Assembly (NCBI RefSeq): GCF_014648855.1
Contig: NZ_BMRX01000008.1
Coordinates: forward strand, 80,047 to 144,046
Direction: 5' to 3'
Length of the DNA stretch: 64,000 nucleotides
Source of the DNA: Streptomyces parvulus
Lineage (GTDB): Bacteria > Actinomycetota > Actinomycetes > Streptomycetales > Streptomycetaceae
Made by a program: the position numbers and the translations under genes
The notes under the pieces: generated by a model
What the model was told of the DNA's origin: nothing
Seen by the model: only the letters and a program-made list of their open reading frames with translations
The model's database searches: none
Shown here: positions 41,725-52,278 of the stretch, piece by piece
Layout of the letters: the number at the start of each line of letters is the position of its first letter
How positions within the stretch are numbered: the first letter of the stretch is position 1

Positions 41725-42699
41725 GTGACCGGGATCAAGACGACCGGCGAGAAGAAGATGATGTTCTTTTCCGGCCGCGCCCACCCCGATCTTGCCGAGG
41801 CGGTCGCCCAGCAGTTGGGTGTCGGGGTGGTCCCGACGAAGGCCTTCGACTTCGCCAACGGCGAGATCTACGTGCGTTATCAGGAGTCGGCGCGTGGTGC
41901 GGACTGCTTCCTGATCCAGAGCCACACGGCTCCGATCAACAAGTGGGTCATGGAGCAGCTGATCATGATCGATGCGCTGAAGCGCGCGTCGGCGCGCTCC
42001 ATCACGGTCATCGTGCCGTTCTACGGTTACGCGCGGCAGGACAAGAAGCACCGTGGGCGTGAACCGATCTCGGCGCGTCTGATCGCGGACCTGATGAAGA
42101 CGGCGGGTGCGGACCGGATCCTGGCCGTGGATCTGCACACGGACCAGATCCAGGGCTTCTTCGACGGTCCGGTGGACCACCTGTTCGCGCTGCCGCTGCT
42201 GGCGGACTACGTGGGTGCGAAGGTGGACCGTTCGAAGCTGACGGTGGTGTCTCCGGACGCGGGCCGGGTGCGGGTGGCGGACCGGTGGTGCGACCGTCTG
42301 GGCGCGCCGCTGGCGATCGTGCACAAGCGGCGCGACAAGGACGTGGCGAACCAGGTCACGGTGCACGAGGTCGTGGGCGACGTGGAGGGGCGCATCTGCG
42401 TCCTGGTCGACGACATGATCGACACCGGCGGCACCATCTGCGCCGCCGCGGACGCCCTGTTCGCGCACGGTGCGGAGGACGTCATCGTGACCGCGACGCA
42501 CGGTGTGCTGTCGGGTCCGGCGGCGGACCGGCTGAAGAACTCGAAGGTGAGCGAGTTCGTGTTCACGGACACGCTGCCGACGCCGAACGAGCTGGAGCTG
42601 GACAAGATCACGGTGCTGTCGATCGCGCCGACGATCGCGCGTGCGGTGCGTGAGGTGTTCGAGGACGGTTCGGTGACGAGCCTGTTCGACGAGCAGTGA
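41725..42699 (+). CDS. prsA: Ribose-phosphate pyrophosphokinase
   Basis: A 324-residue enzyme forming PRPP from ribose 5-phosphate and ATP, for nucleotides, histidine and tryptophan. The PRPP-synthase signature DLHTDQIQGFFDGPVDHL near residue 134, the catalytic-loop region VVSPDAGRVRVADRW near 175, and the PRPP-binding loop VLVDDMIDTGGTI near 230 are intact. GTG 41725 has GAGGAG eight bases upstream. Confidence 0.95.
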   Translation: MTGIKTTGEKKMMFFSGRAHPDLAEAVAQQLGVGVVPTKAFDFANGEIYVRYQESARGADCFLIQSHTAPINKWVMEQLIMIDALKRASARSITVIVPFYGYARQDKKHRGREPISARLIADLMKTAGADRILAVDLHTDQIQGFFDGPVDHLFALPLLADYVGAKVDRSKLTVVSPDAGRVRVADRWCDRLGAPLAIVHKRRDKDVANQVTVHEVVGDVEGRICVLVDDMIDTGGTICAAADALFAHGAEDVIVTATHGVLSGPAADRLKNSKVSEFVFTDTLPTPNELELDKITVLSIAPTIARAVREVFEDGSVTSLFDEQ

Positions 42700-42741
42700 G
42701 CATCGTGCAGTAACCGTTCTGCACGGTCTTCCCTGATCGTT

Positions 42742-42771
42742 TTGGGTGCGGCCTCCCCCTCCGAGTAGACT
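42742..42771 (+). promoter_or_regulatory. Likely rplY promoter
   Basis: TTGGGT (42742-42747), an 18-base spacer and TAGACT (42766-42771) match a housekeeping promoter about 125 bases before rplY. An inverted repeat GGCCTCCC (42750-42757) / GGGAGGCC (42790-42797) spans the spacer and start site and could serve as an operator. Confidence 0.55.
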
Positions 42772-42902
42772 GCCCGAGTTGCTCGGCGAGGGAGGCCGTA
42801 CCCGTGTTCGCGGGTGTGGCTGTCCGTTATCGACGCGCTCTTCGTAGCAGGCCGTTCGTGGCCGGGTGACCACGTCCGTTTCTACCTCTACGAGGAGTGA
42901 TC

Positions 42903-43505
42903 ATGTCCGAGGTGAAGATCTCCGCCGGTACGCGCACCGAGTTCGGCAAGGGTGCGGCCCGCCGCATCCGCCGTGAGGACAAGGTGCCCGGCGTTCTGTA
43001 CGGCCACGGTTCCGACCCGGTGCACCTGACGCTGCCGGGCCACGAGCTGCTGATGGCGCTGCGTACGCCGAACGTCCTCATCGCGCTGGACATCGACGGC
43101 AAGACCAACGAGCTGGCGATCCCGAAGTCCGTGCACCGCGACCCGATCAAGGGCTTCCTGGAGCACGTCGACCTGCTGCTCGTGAAGCGCGGCGAGAAGG
43201 TCCAGGTCGAGGTCCCGGTGCAGACCGAGGGCGAGCTGGCCCCGGGCAACTTCCTGCTGGAGTACGTCCTGGACGCGCTGCCGGTCGAGGCCGAGGCCAC
43301 GCACATCCCGCAGCAGTTCACCGTCTCGGTGGAGGGCCTGGAGGCCGGTGCCTCGATCCACGCCAAGGACGTCAAGCTGCCGTCCGGTGTGACGCTGGCC
43401 GTCGACGAGGACGCCGTCGTGCTGCAGGTCCTGGCCGCGCAGGCCGAGGAGCCCGCCGCCGAGGGCGAGGGTGAGGAAGAGGGCGAAGAGGCCGCCGAGG
43501 CCTGA
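42903..43505 (+). CDS. rplY: 50S ribosomal protein L25 (CTC type)
   Basis: A 200-residue 5S-rRNA-binding ribosomal protein of the general-stress CTC form: an N-terminal L25 domain (EVKISAGTRTEFGKGAARRIR, residues 3-95), a C-terminal TL5 beta domain (about 98-185) and an acidic tail (EGEGEEEGEEAAEA). ATG 42903 follows GAGGAG by six bases; a GTG two codons earlier overlaps that site. pth follows. Confidence 0.95.
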   Translation: MSEVKISAGTRTEFGKGAARRIRREDKVPGVLYGHGSDPVHLTLPGHELLMALRTPNVLIALDIDGKTNELAIPKSVHRDPIKGFLEHVDLLLVKRGEKVQVEVPVQTEGELAPGNFLLEYVLDALPVEAEATHIPQQFTVSVEGLEAGASIHAKDVKLPSGVTLAVDEDAVVLQVLAAQAEEPAAEGEGEEEGEEAAEA

Positions 43506-43510
43506 TCGTC

Positions 43511-43578
43511 CCCCGGGTCCCGCGGGGCCCGGGTCATCATGTGGTCGGCCGCTGTTCCCGTGCGGGGCAGCGGCCGAC
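43511..43578 (+). terminator. Tandem hairpins between rplY and pth
   Basis: A CCCGGG...CCCGGG hairpin (43511-43532) is followed by an 11-bp perfect stem GTCGGCCGCTG (43544-43554) / CAGCGGCCGAC (43568-43578). They probably end or attenuate the rplY transcript before pth. Confidence 0.6.
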
Positions 43579-43613
43579 GCGTATGTGCGGACGGGCGACG
43601 AGGAGACATGGAC

Positions 43614-44210
43614 GTGACGACGGACGCGAACGCGCCCTGGCTGGTGGCGGGGCTGGGCAATCCGGGCGCCGAGTACGCCGCGAACCGGCACAACGTCGGT
43701 TTCATGGTGGCGGATCTGCTGGCGGAGCGGATGGGTGCCCGCTTCAAGCGGCACGGCAAGGCGCAGGCGCAGGTGGTCGAGGGGCGGGTGGGTCCGCCGG
43801 GGCCGGCGGGCCGGCGGGTGGTCCTGGCGAAGCCGACGTCGTTCATGAACCTGTCGGGCGGGCCGGTGACGGCGCTGCGGGACTTCTACAAGGTCCCGGT
43901 GGGCAACATCGTGGCGGTGCACGACGAGTTGGACATCGACTACGGCGTGCTGCGGCTGAAGCTGGGCGGCGGCGACAACGGGCACAACGGGCTGAAGTCG
44001 ATGACGAAGGCGATGGGCCGGGAGTACCACCGGGTGCGGTTCGGGATCGGGCGGCCGCCGGGACGGATGCAGGTGGCGGACTTCGTGCTGCGGGACTTCT
44101 CGCCGGCGGAACGCAAGGAACTGGACTACTTCGTGGACCGGGCGGCGGACGCCGTGGAGGCCCTGGTGATCGAGGGTCTGGAGCGGGCGCAGAGCACGTA
44201 CAACTCCTGA
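43614..44210 (+). CDS. pth: Peptidyl-tRNA hydrolase
   Basis: A 198-residue enzyme that recycles tRNA by cleaving peptidyl-tRNA. The conserved VAGLGNPGAEYAANRHNVGF (with the catalytic His), PTSFMNLSGGPV, HDELD (catalytic Asp) and GGDNGHNGLKS motifs are all present. GTG 43614 is preferred because GAGGAG ends eight bases upstream; ATG 43608 is only two bases from that site. Confidence 0.93.
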   Translation: MTTDANAPWLVAGLGNPGAEYAANRHNVGFMVADLLAERMGARFKRHGKAQAQVVEGRVGPPGPAGRRVVLAKPTSFMNLSGGPVTALRDFYKVPVGNIVAVHDELDIDYGVLRLKLGGGDNGHNGLKSMTKAMGREYHRVRFGIGRPPGRMQVADFVLRDFSPAERKELDYFVDRAADAVEALVIEGLERAQSTYNS

Positions 44211-44304
44211 GGGCGGGCCCCGCTGACGTACAACTCCGGACTTGTCCGTCGATGGTGCGCGGGCGAGTTGACCGGGCGTGCGGATATGGCCAATGCTTCC
44301 GGCC

Positions 44305-44793
44305 ATGCCCGCCTCCGCCCGCCCCCGTCCGGCCTCCTCCGCCCTCCTCCAGTTCGGCCGGGTCGCGGCGATGGGCACGGTCGCGGTGCTGATCCTGATC
44401 GCCGGGGTGTGGGCGTCCTGGGGTACGGCGCAGCACGTGCTGCTGACCAAGGGGCGGGAGCAGGGCACCGTCGAGGTGGCCGAGTGCGGCGGCGGTTCGT
44501 GCAGTGGTCCCTACGCGCCGGTGTCGGCGGGTTCGAGGGAACGGGGGCGGGTCGTCATCGAGGACTCGGTCGCCGTGGCCGAGGGGCGGACGTACTCGGT
44601 GGTGGTGAAGCCGGGCAGTGACGAGGTGGTGCGCTCGGGTCCGGCCGGGATGCTGTACGCGTGGGTGCCGCTGGGCGGTGCGCTGCTGCTGGCGTCGGTG
44701 GTGGTGGCCGGGGGGCTGCGGCGGACCCGGGCGGCGTGGGCGATGGCGGGCGCGGGTGTGGCGCTGCTGACGGCGGCGTTCCTCGCGGTGTGA
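44305..44793 (+). CDS. Two-TM membrane protein of unknown function, possibly leaderless
   Basis: A 162-residue protein with one helix at about residues 22-46, an extracytoplasmic loop of about 75 residues containing a CGGGSC motif, and one or two C-terminal helices (about 120-160). I do not recognise the family. No ribosome site precedes any of the possible starts (GTG 44278, ATG 44305). TTGACC (44268-44273), an 18-base spacer and AATGCT (44292-44297) would place the transcript start at the A of ATG 44305, so leaderless translation is suggested. Confidence 0.65.
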   Translation: MPASARPRPASSALLQFGRVAAMGTVAVLILIAGVWASWGTAQHVLLTKGREQGTVEVAECGGGSCSGPYAPVSAGSRERGRVVIEDSVAVAEGRTYSVVVKPGSDEVVRSGPAGMLYAWVPLGGALLLASVVVAGGLRRTRAAWAMAGAGVALLTAAFLAV

Positions 44794-44814
44794 GGTCCCG
44801 GCGTGACGACGTGG

Positions 44815-44851
44815 CGGTGCCCCCGGGCTCTGGCTGAGCGCGGGGGCACCG
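44815..44851. terminator. Bidirectional terminator
   Basis: CGGTGCCCCCG (44815-44825) and CGGGGGCACCG (44841-44851) make an 11-bp perfect stem between the convergent membrane-protein and ppc genes. Confidence 0.8.
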
Positions 44852-44870
44852 TGTCGTGTGCGGGCGTCGG

Positions 44871-47618
<2,748 letters not shown>

Positions 47619-47788
47619 AGGTGCGGCTCCTTGCAGTGTTGAAGCTCGTCTGGGAGGGAACCCGGACGGCGTCTCGCGCGGCGGGCGCCGCTTACGGGCC
47701 GGACGTCCGGGAATTATTCAGAGCGGACCGCGCTGTCCGACCGACTCCCAGGATAGGTGTCGGCCCGGACGCGCAGGTTCTCGGGCTC

Positions 47789-47843
47789 TTGCCGCGCGGC
47801 AACGCGCTGCCATACTTACGTCGCCGTAGGTTACGGAACCGTA
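47789..47843 (+). promoter_or_regulatory. Desaturase promoter with CCGTA/TACGG operator
   Basis: TTGCCG (47789-47794), a 16-base spacer and CATACT (47811-47816) resemble a housekeeping promoter. Just downstream, CCGTA-GGT-TACGG-AA-CCGTA (47824-47843) gives three alternating half-sites, a layout expected for a TetR-type repressor that blocks the start site. The TetR gene at 48917 is the likely regulator. Confidence 0.6.
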
Positions 47844-47909
47844 GGAAAAGTGTGCATGGTTCCCGAGGCCCGGCACCGGACACCACCCTCGACCCCACAG
47901 GGGACGCGC

Positions 47910-48920
47910 ATGACCACGAGTTCCGATGTGATCCCAGACGCTCCGCGGCCTCCCGGCGACGCCGGGGGGCCCTCCGCCACGCTCGGCGGTGAGCAGAAGC
48001 GGTCGATCGAACAGATCACCCTGCTGCTGTTCATCGCCGTCCCGTTCCTCGCGCTGGTGGCGGCGGTGCCGCTGGCGTGGGGGTGGGGCGTGAGCTGGCT
48101 GGACCTGGGGCTGCTGGTCTTCTTCTACTTCCTCGGCTGCCACGGCATCACGATCGGCTTCCACCGCCACTTCACCCACGGCTCCTTCAAGGCGAAGCGG
48201 CCGCTGAAGATCGCGCTGGCGATCGCGGGCTCGATGGCGGTCGAGGGGCCGCTGGTCCGCTGGGTGGCCGATCACCGCAAGCACCACAAGTTCTCCGACG
48301 ACGAGGGCGACCCGCACTCCCCGTGGCGGTACGGGGAGACGGTGCCGGCGCTGATGAAGGGCCTGTGGTGGGCCCACATCGCATGGATGTTCGACGAGGA
48401 GCAGACCTCGCAGGAGAAGTACGCGCCGGACCTGATCAAGGACCCGGCGCTGCGCGCGATCTCCCGCCAGTTCGTGCTGTGGACGCTGCTGTCGCTCGCC
48501 CTGCCCGCGCTGATCGGCGGGCTGGTCACGATGTCGTGGTGGGGCGCGTTCACCGGCTTCTTCTGGGGTTCACTCGTCCGGGTGGCGCTGCTGCACCACG
48601 TGACCTGGTCGATCAACTCGATCTGCCACGCGGTGGGCAAGCGCCCCTTCAAGTCGCGGGACCGCTCGGGCAACGTGTGGTGGCTGGCGATCCTGTCCTG
48701 CGGGGAGTCCTGGCACAACCTGCACCACGCCGACCCGACCTCGGCCCGGCACGGCGTCATGCGCGGCCAGGTCGACTCGTCGGCGCGGCTGATCCGCTGG
48801 TTCGAGGCGTTCGGCTGGGCGTACGACGTGCGCTGGCCGTCACGCTCGCGTATCGATTCGCGCCGGAACACGGAGCAGGACGGCGCCCGCCGCCGTAAGG
48901 AGACGGCGAAGGCTGCATGA
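47910..48920 (+). CDS. Acyl-CoA/fatty acid desaturase (DesA3 type)
   Basis: A 336-residue membrane di-iron desaturase that introduces a cis double bond into acyl-CoA. Three histidine clusters are complete: HRHFTH near residue 89, HRKHH near 126 and HNLHH near 271. Hydrophobic helices lie at about 37-75, 97-115 and 190-235. ATG 47910 follows AGGGGAC; the longer frame begins upstream of the promoter and operator. Its stop overlaps the TetR start (ATGA), so repressor and desaturase are made together. The genome-neighbour cyclopropane synthase at 6.4 kb acts on similar acyl chains. Confidence 0.9.
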   Translation: MTTSSDVIPDAPRPPGDAGGPSATLGGEQKRSIEQITLLLFIAVPFLALVAAVPLAWGWGVSWLDLGLLVFFYFLGCHGITIGFHRHFTHGSFKAKRPLKIALAIAGSMAVEGPLVRWVADHRKHHKFSDDEGDPHSPWRYGETVPALMKGLWWAHIAWMFDEEQTSQEKYAPDLIKDPALRAISRQFVLWTLLSLALPALIGGLVTMSWWGAFTGFFWGSLVRVALLHHVTWSINSICHAVGKRPFKSRDRSGNVWWLAILSCGESWHNLHHADPTSARHGVMRGQVDSSARLIRWFEAFGWAYDVRWPSRSRIDSRRNTEQDGARRRKETAKAA

Positions 48921-49594
48921 TTGACGGCGTGGCGACCGACTCCAGCAGCACCCCAGGCAACGAGAAGCCCCGGCGCGCGCGCCGCACCCGGATGACCGGT
49001 GCCGAGCGACGCCAGCAGTTGCTGGAGATCGGCCGCACCCTCTTCGCCGCGAAGGGGTTCGAGGGCACGTCGGTGGAGGAGATCGCGGCGAAGGCCGGGG
49101 TCTCCAAGCCGGTCGTGTACGAGCACTTCGGCGGCAAGGAGGGGCTGTACGCGGTGGTCGTGGACCGCGAGATGCGCCGACTCCTCGACATGGTGACCGG
49201 CTCGCTGACCGCCGGCCATCCGCGGGAGCTGTGCGAGCAGGCGGCGTTCGCGCTCCTGGACTACATCGAGGAGTACACGGACGGTTTCCGCATCCTGGTG
49301 CGCGACTCCCCCATCCCGCAGTCGACGGGCTCCTTCGCCTCGCTCATCTCCGACATCGCCACGCAGGTGGAGGACATCCTGGGCCGCGAGTTCAAGAACC
49401 GCGGCTTCGACGCCAAGCTGGCCCCGCTGTACGCCCAGGCGCTGGTCGGCATGGTCGCGCTGACCGGCCAGTGGTGGCTGGACGTGCGCCGCCCGAAGAA
49501 GGCGGAGGTGGCCGCGCACCTGGTGAACCTGGCGTGGCACGGGCTGGACGGCCTGGAGCCCAAGCCCCGGCTGATAGGGCACCGCAAGAGCTGA
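48917..49594 (+). CDS. TetR-family transcriptional regulator
   Basis: A 225-residue TetR regulator. The helix-turn-helix lies at about residues 35-80: RRQQLLEIGRTLFAAKGFEG, then VEEIAAKAGVSKPVVYEHFGGKE. The C-terminal ligand domain is all helical. ATG 48917 overlaps the desaturase stop; a GTG four codons later is an alternative. It probably represses the desaturase operon in response to fatty acyl-CoA, which is inferred from coupling and the operator-like sites upstream. Confidence 0.9.
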   Translation: MIDGVATDSSSTPGNEKPRRARRTRMTGAERRQQLLEIGRTLFAAKGFEGTSVEEIAAKAGVSKPVVYEHFGGKEGLYAVVVDREMRRLLDMVTGSLTAGHPRELCEQAAFALLDYIEEYTDGFRILVRDSPIPQSTGSFASLISDIATQVEDILGREFKNRGFDAKLAPLYAQALVGMVALTGQWWLDVRRPKKAEVAAHLVNLAWHGLDGLEPKPRLIGHRKS

Positions 49595-49624
49595 GTCACG
49601 GCCACGGCACCGGAGAGAACACAG

Positions 49625-50800
49625 ATGCAGCCGCTGCGCGGAGTCACCGTCGTCGCGCTCGAACAGGCCATCGCCGCGCCCTACGCGAGCCGTCAGCTCG
49701 CCGATCTCGGCGCCCGGGTGATCAAGGTGGAGCGCCCCGGCACGGGTGACTTCGCCCGCGCCTACGACTCCCGGGTGAAGGGGCTCAGCTCGCACTTCGT
49801 GTGGGCCAACCGCGGCAAGGAGTCCCTCACCCTGGACATCAAGGACCCCCGCGGCAAGGAACTGCTGCTGCGGCTGATCGCGGGCGCCGACGTGTTCCTG
49901 CAGAACCTGGCGCCGGGGGCGGCGGCGCGGGCGGGCCTGGGCGCCGGGGAGCTGCGGGCGCGGCACCCGGGGCTGATCGTGTGCGACGTCTCGGGCTACG
50001 GCTCCCCCGGCCCCTACGCCGGGCGCAAGGCGTACGACCTGCTGGTCCAGGCCGAGGCGGGGCTGCTGTCAGTGACGGGCACACCGGAGGAGGCGGCCAA
50101 GGCGGGCATCCCGGTGTCGGACATCGCGGCCGGCATGTACGCCTACAGCTCCGTCCTGGCGGCGCTGCTGGAGCGCGGGCGCACGGGGCTGGGCACGCAC
50201 CTCGACGTGTCGATGCTGGAGGCCACCGTGGAGTGGATGGGCTTTCCCCTGTACTACGCGTACGACGGCGCGGAGCCGCCGCCCCGGGCGGGTGCCGCGC
50301 ACGCGACGATCCATCCGTACGGCCCGTTCACGGCGGGCGACGGCAAGACCGTGCTGATGGCGGTGCAGAACGAGCGGGAGTGGCGCGGCTTCTGCACGGT
50401 CTTCCTGGGCCGTCCGGAACTCGCGGACCACCCGCACTACGCCACCAACGCCGACCGGGACCGGCACCGCGAGGCGCTCGGCGCGCTCGTCGCGGCCCGT
50501 TTCGCGGAGCTGACCAGCGCCGAGGCGATCGCACTGCTCGGCGCGGTGCCGGTCGCCAACGCCCGGGTCAACACGCTCGCCGAGGTCTGGGACCATCCGC
50601 AGCTCGCCGCGCGCGGACGGCTGCACGAGGTCGCCACACCGGCCGGCCCGGTGGCCGCACTGGCTCCCCCGGGACCGTCCACGGCGACGCCCCGCATGGA
50701 CGCGGTACCGGCACTGGGCGAACACACCCGCACGATCCTGGGCGAGCTGGGGCTGTCCGGGGACGCCGTCGACGCGCTGGTGGCGGAGGGCGTGGCCTGA
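49625..50800 (+). CDS. Family III CoA-transferase (CaiB/BaiF)
   Basis: A 391-residue enzyme of the formyl-CoA transferase/CaiB-BaiF family, which moves CoA between carboxylic acids. The catalytic Asp is in AYDLLVQAEAGL near residue 139; VIKVERPGTGDFAR near residue 35 and ANRGKESLTLDIKDP near 62 are family motifs. GGAGAG precedes ATG 49625. It follows TetR by 30 bases and may be in the same operon. The substrate cannot be named. Confidence 0.9.
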   Translation: MQPLRGVTVVALEQAIAAPYASRQLADLGARVIKVERPGTGDFARAYDSRVKGLSSHFVWANRGKESLTLDIKDPRGKELLLRLIAGADVFLQNLAPGAAARAGLGAGELRARHPGLIVCDVSGYGSPGPYAGRKAYDLLVQAEAGLLSVTGTPEEAAKAGIPVSDIAAGMYAYSSVLAALLERGRTGLGTHLDVSMLEATVEWMGFPLYYAYDGAEPPPRAGAAHATIHPYGPFTAGDGKTVLMAVQNEREWRGFCTVFLGRPELADHPHYATNADRDRHREALGALVAARFAELTSAEAIALLGAVPVANARVNTLAEVWDHPQLAARGRLHEVATPAGPVAALAPPGPSTATPRMDAVPALGEHTRTILGELGLSGDAVDALVAEGVA

Positions 50801-50843
50801 CCGCGTCCCGGTCGGCGGGCGCCCGAAGTCGGCCGCCGCCCGG

Positions 50844-51662
50844 CTACTCCGTCGGCTTCCCGGCCACCGCGAAGACGCGGCGGAACGGGAACGGGGTGCC
50901 GTGCGGGCCCGGCGGGTAGGCGGCGCGCAGGACCGTGCGGTACTCCTCCGTGAAGGCGTCGCGCGCTTCGGGGTCGTCGTCGAGTGCGGCCAGTACGGGG
51001 CGCAGTCCCGTGCCCTTCACCCAGTCCAGGACGGCGTCGTCGCCGTCCAGCAGGTGGACGTACGTGGTCTCCCACACGTCGGCGGTGCAGCCGGCCGCGG
51101 TCAGGTGGGCCAGGTAGGCCTCGGGGGTGAGGACGGCGTCGTCGTGGCGCAGGACTCCGGCGAGGCGGTCCCGCCAGCGCCGGGAGTGGGCGAGTTCGCG
51201 CATCAGGCGGTGGCTGGGGGCGGCGAAGTTGCCGGGGACCTGGAAGGCGAGGGTGCCGCCGGGGGCGAGCCGGCCGATCCAGTCGGGGAAGCGGTCGGCG
51301 TGGCCGGGCACCCACTGGAGGGTGGCGTTGCTGACGAGGAGGTCGACGGGCTCGTCCGGGGTCCAGGTGCGGGCGTCGGCGGCGGCGAAGCCGAGCCGCC
51401 CGCCGCCCGGGGTCTCACCCGCGTACTGCCGGGCGCGGTCGAGCATCTGGGGCGAGTTGTCGTAGCCGGTGATGCGGCCGGTGGGCCACCGGTCGGCGAG
51501 CAGGGCGGTGGCGTTGCCGGGACCGCAGCCCAGGTCGGCGATGCGGGGCGGGTCCCCCGGCAGGTCCGGGACGCGGGCGAGGAGGTCGGTGAAGGGCCGG
51601 GCGCGGTGGCCCGCGTGACGCAGATACTGGGCGGGGTCCCAGGTGGGGGTGGTGGCGGGCAT
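50844..51662 (-). CDS. tam: Trans-aconitate 2-methyltransferase
   Basis: A 272-residue SAM methyltransferase that esterifies trans-aconitate, an inhibitor of aconitase. SAM motif I IADLGCGPGNATALLAD is near residue 41 and the N terminus TPTWDPAQYLRHAGHRARPF is typical of Tam. GGAGAGC precedes ATG 51662. It is divergent from the MarR gene tamR across a 118-base operator region. In S. coelicolor the Tam/TamR pair, as I recall, answers oxidative stress by sensing trans-aconitate and related tricarboxylates. Confidence 0.93.
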   Translation of the reverse strand: MPATTPTWDPAQYLRHAGHRARPFTDLLARVPDLPGDPPRIADLGCGPGNATALLADRWPTGRITGYDNSPQMLDRARQYAGETPGGGRLGFAAADARTWTPDEPVDLLVSNATLQWVPGHADRFPDWIGRLAPGGTLAFQVPGNFAAPSHRLMRELAHSRRWRDRLAGVLRHDDAVLTPEAYLAHLTAAGCTADVWETTYVHLLDGDDAVLDWVKGTGLRPVLAALDDDPEARDAFTEEYRTVLRAAYPPGPHGTPFPFRRVFAVAGKPTE

Positions 51663-51716
51663 GCGCTCTCCAGGGGTGGCCGTGCGGGACTGGTACCCAG
51701 CGTCGTCCCGGATCTA

Positions 51717-51758
51717 TCTCGACGTCAAGACAATCGACATCAAGAGACTTCACGTCGA
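51717..51758. promoter_or_regulatory. TamR operator in the tam-tamR region
   Basis: TCGACGTCAAG (51719-51729) and TCGACATCAAG (51734-51744) are direct repeats; the second faces CTTCACGTCGA (51748-51758) as an imperfect palindrome matching at 9 of 11 positions. MarR proteins bind such palindromes, and this sits between the divergent tam and tamR genes. Confidence 0.75.
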
Positions 51759-51780
51759 CACAACCACTACACTGATCGAC

Positions 51781-52278
51781 ATGGAGGACGAGGTCGATCG
51801 ACTGGTCGCAGCGTGGCGCCGGGAGCGCCCGGACCTCGACGTGGAACCGCTCGAGGTGCTGAGCCGCGTCAGCAGGCTCGCCCGGCACCTGGACCGCGCC
51901 CGCCGCCTGGCCTTCTCCGAGCACCAGCTGGAGCCCTGGGAGTTCGACGTGCTCACGGCGCTGCGCCGGGCCGGCACCCCCTACCAGCTCTCCCCGGGCC
52001 AGCTCCTCACCCAGACCCTGGTCACCTCCGGCACGATGACCAACCGCATCGACCGGCTGGCGAAGAAGGGCCTGGTCGAGAGGCTGCCCGACCCCAGCGA
52101 CCGGCGCGGCGTCCTCGTCCGGCTCACCGACGAGGGCCGCGACCGCGCCGACCAGTCCCTGGCCGGTCTCCTGGCCCAGGAGCGGGCCATCCTGGCCGAG
52201 CTGTCCCGCGCCCAGCGGGGCGAACTGGCGGCGCTGCTACGCCAGCTGACCGCCCCGTTCGACAACATCCCCGGCTAG
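51781..52278 (+). CDS. tamR: MarR-family regulator TamR, probably leaderless
   Basis: A 165-residue MarR regulator with the winged helix at about residues 55-125 (TPYQLSPGQLLTQTLVTSGTMTNRIDRLAKKGLVERLPDPSDRRGVLVRLT). Ligand in S. coelicolor TamR is trans-aconitate, citrate and related acids; orthology rests on position and the adjacent tam gene. ATG 51781 has no ribosome site, but TACACT (51768-51773) lies eight bases upstream as a -10 box, so the transcript would start at or next to the ATG. Its last 42 bases overlap the convergent response-regulator gene. Confidence 0.88.
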   Translation: MEDEVDRLVAAWRRERPDLDVEPLEVLSRVSRLARHLDRARRLAFSEHQLEPWEFDVLTALRRAGTPYQLSPGQLLTQTLVTSGTMTNRIDRLAKKGLVERLPDPSDRRGVLVRLTDEGRDRADQSLAGLLAQERAILAELSRAQRGELAALLRQLTAPFDNIPG

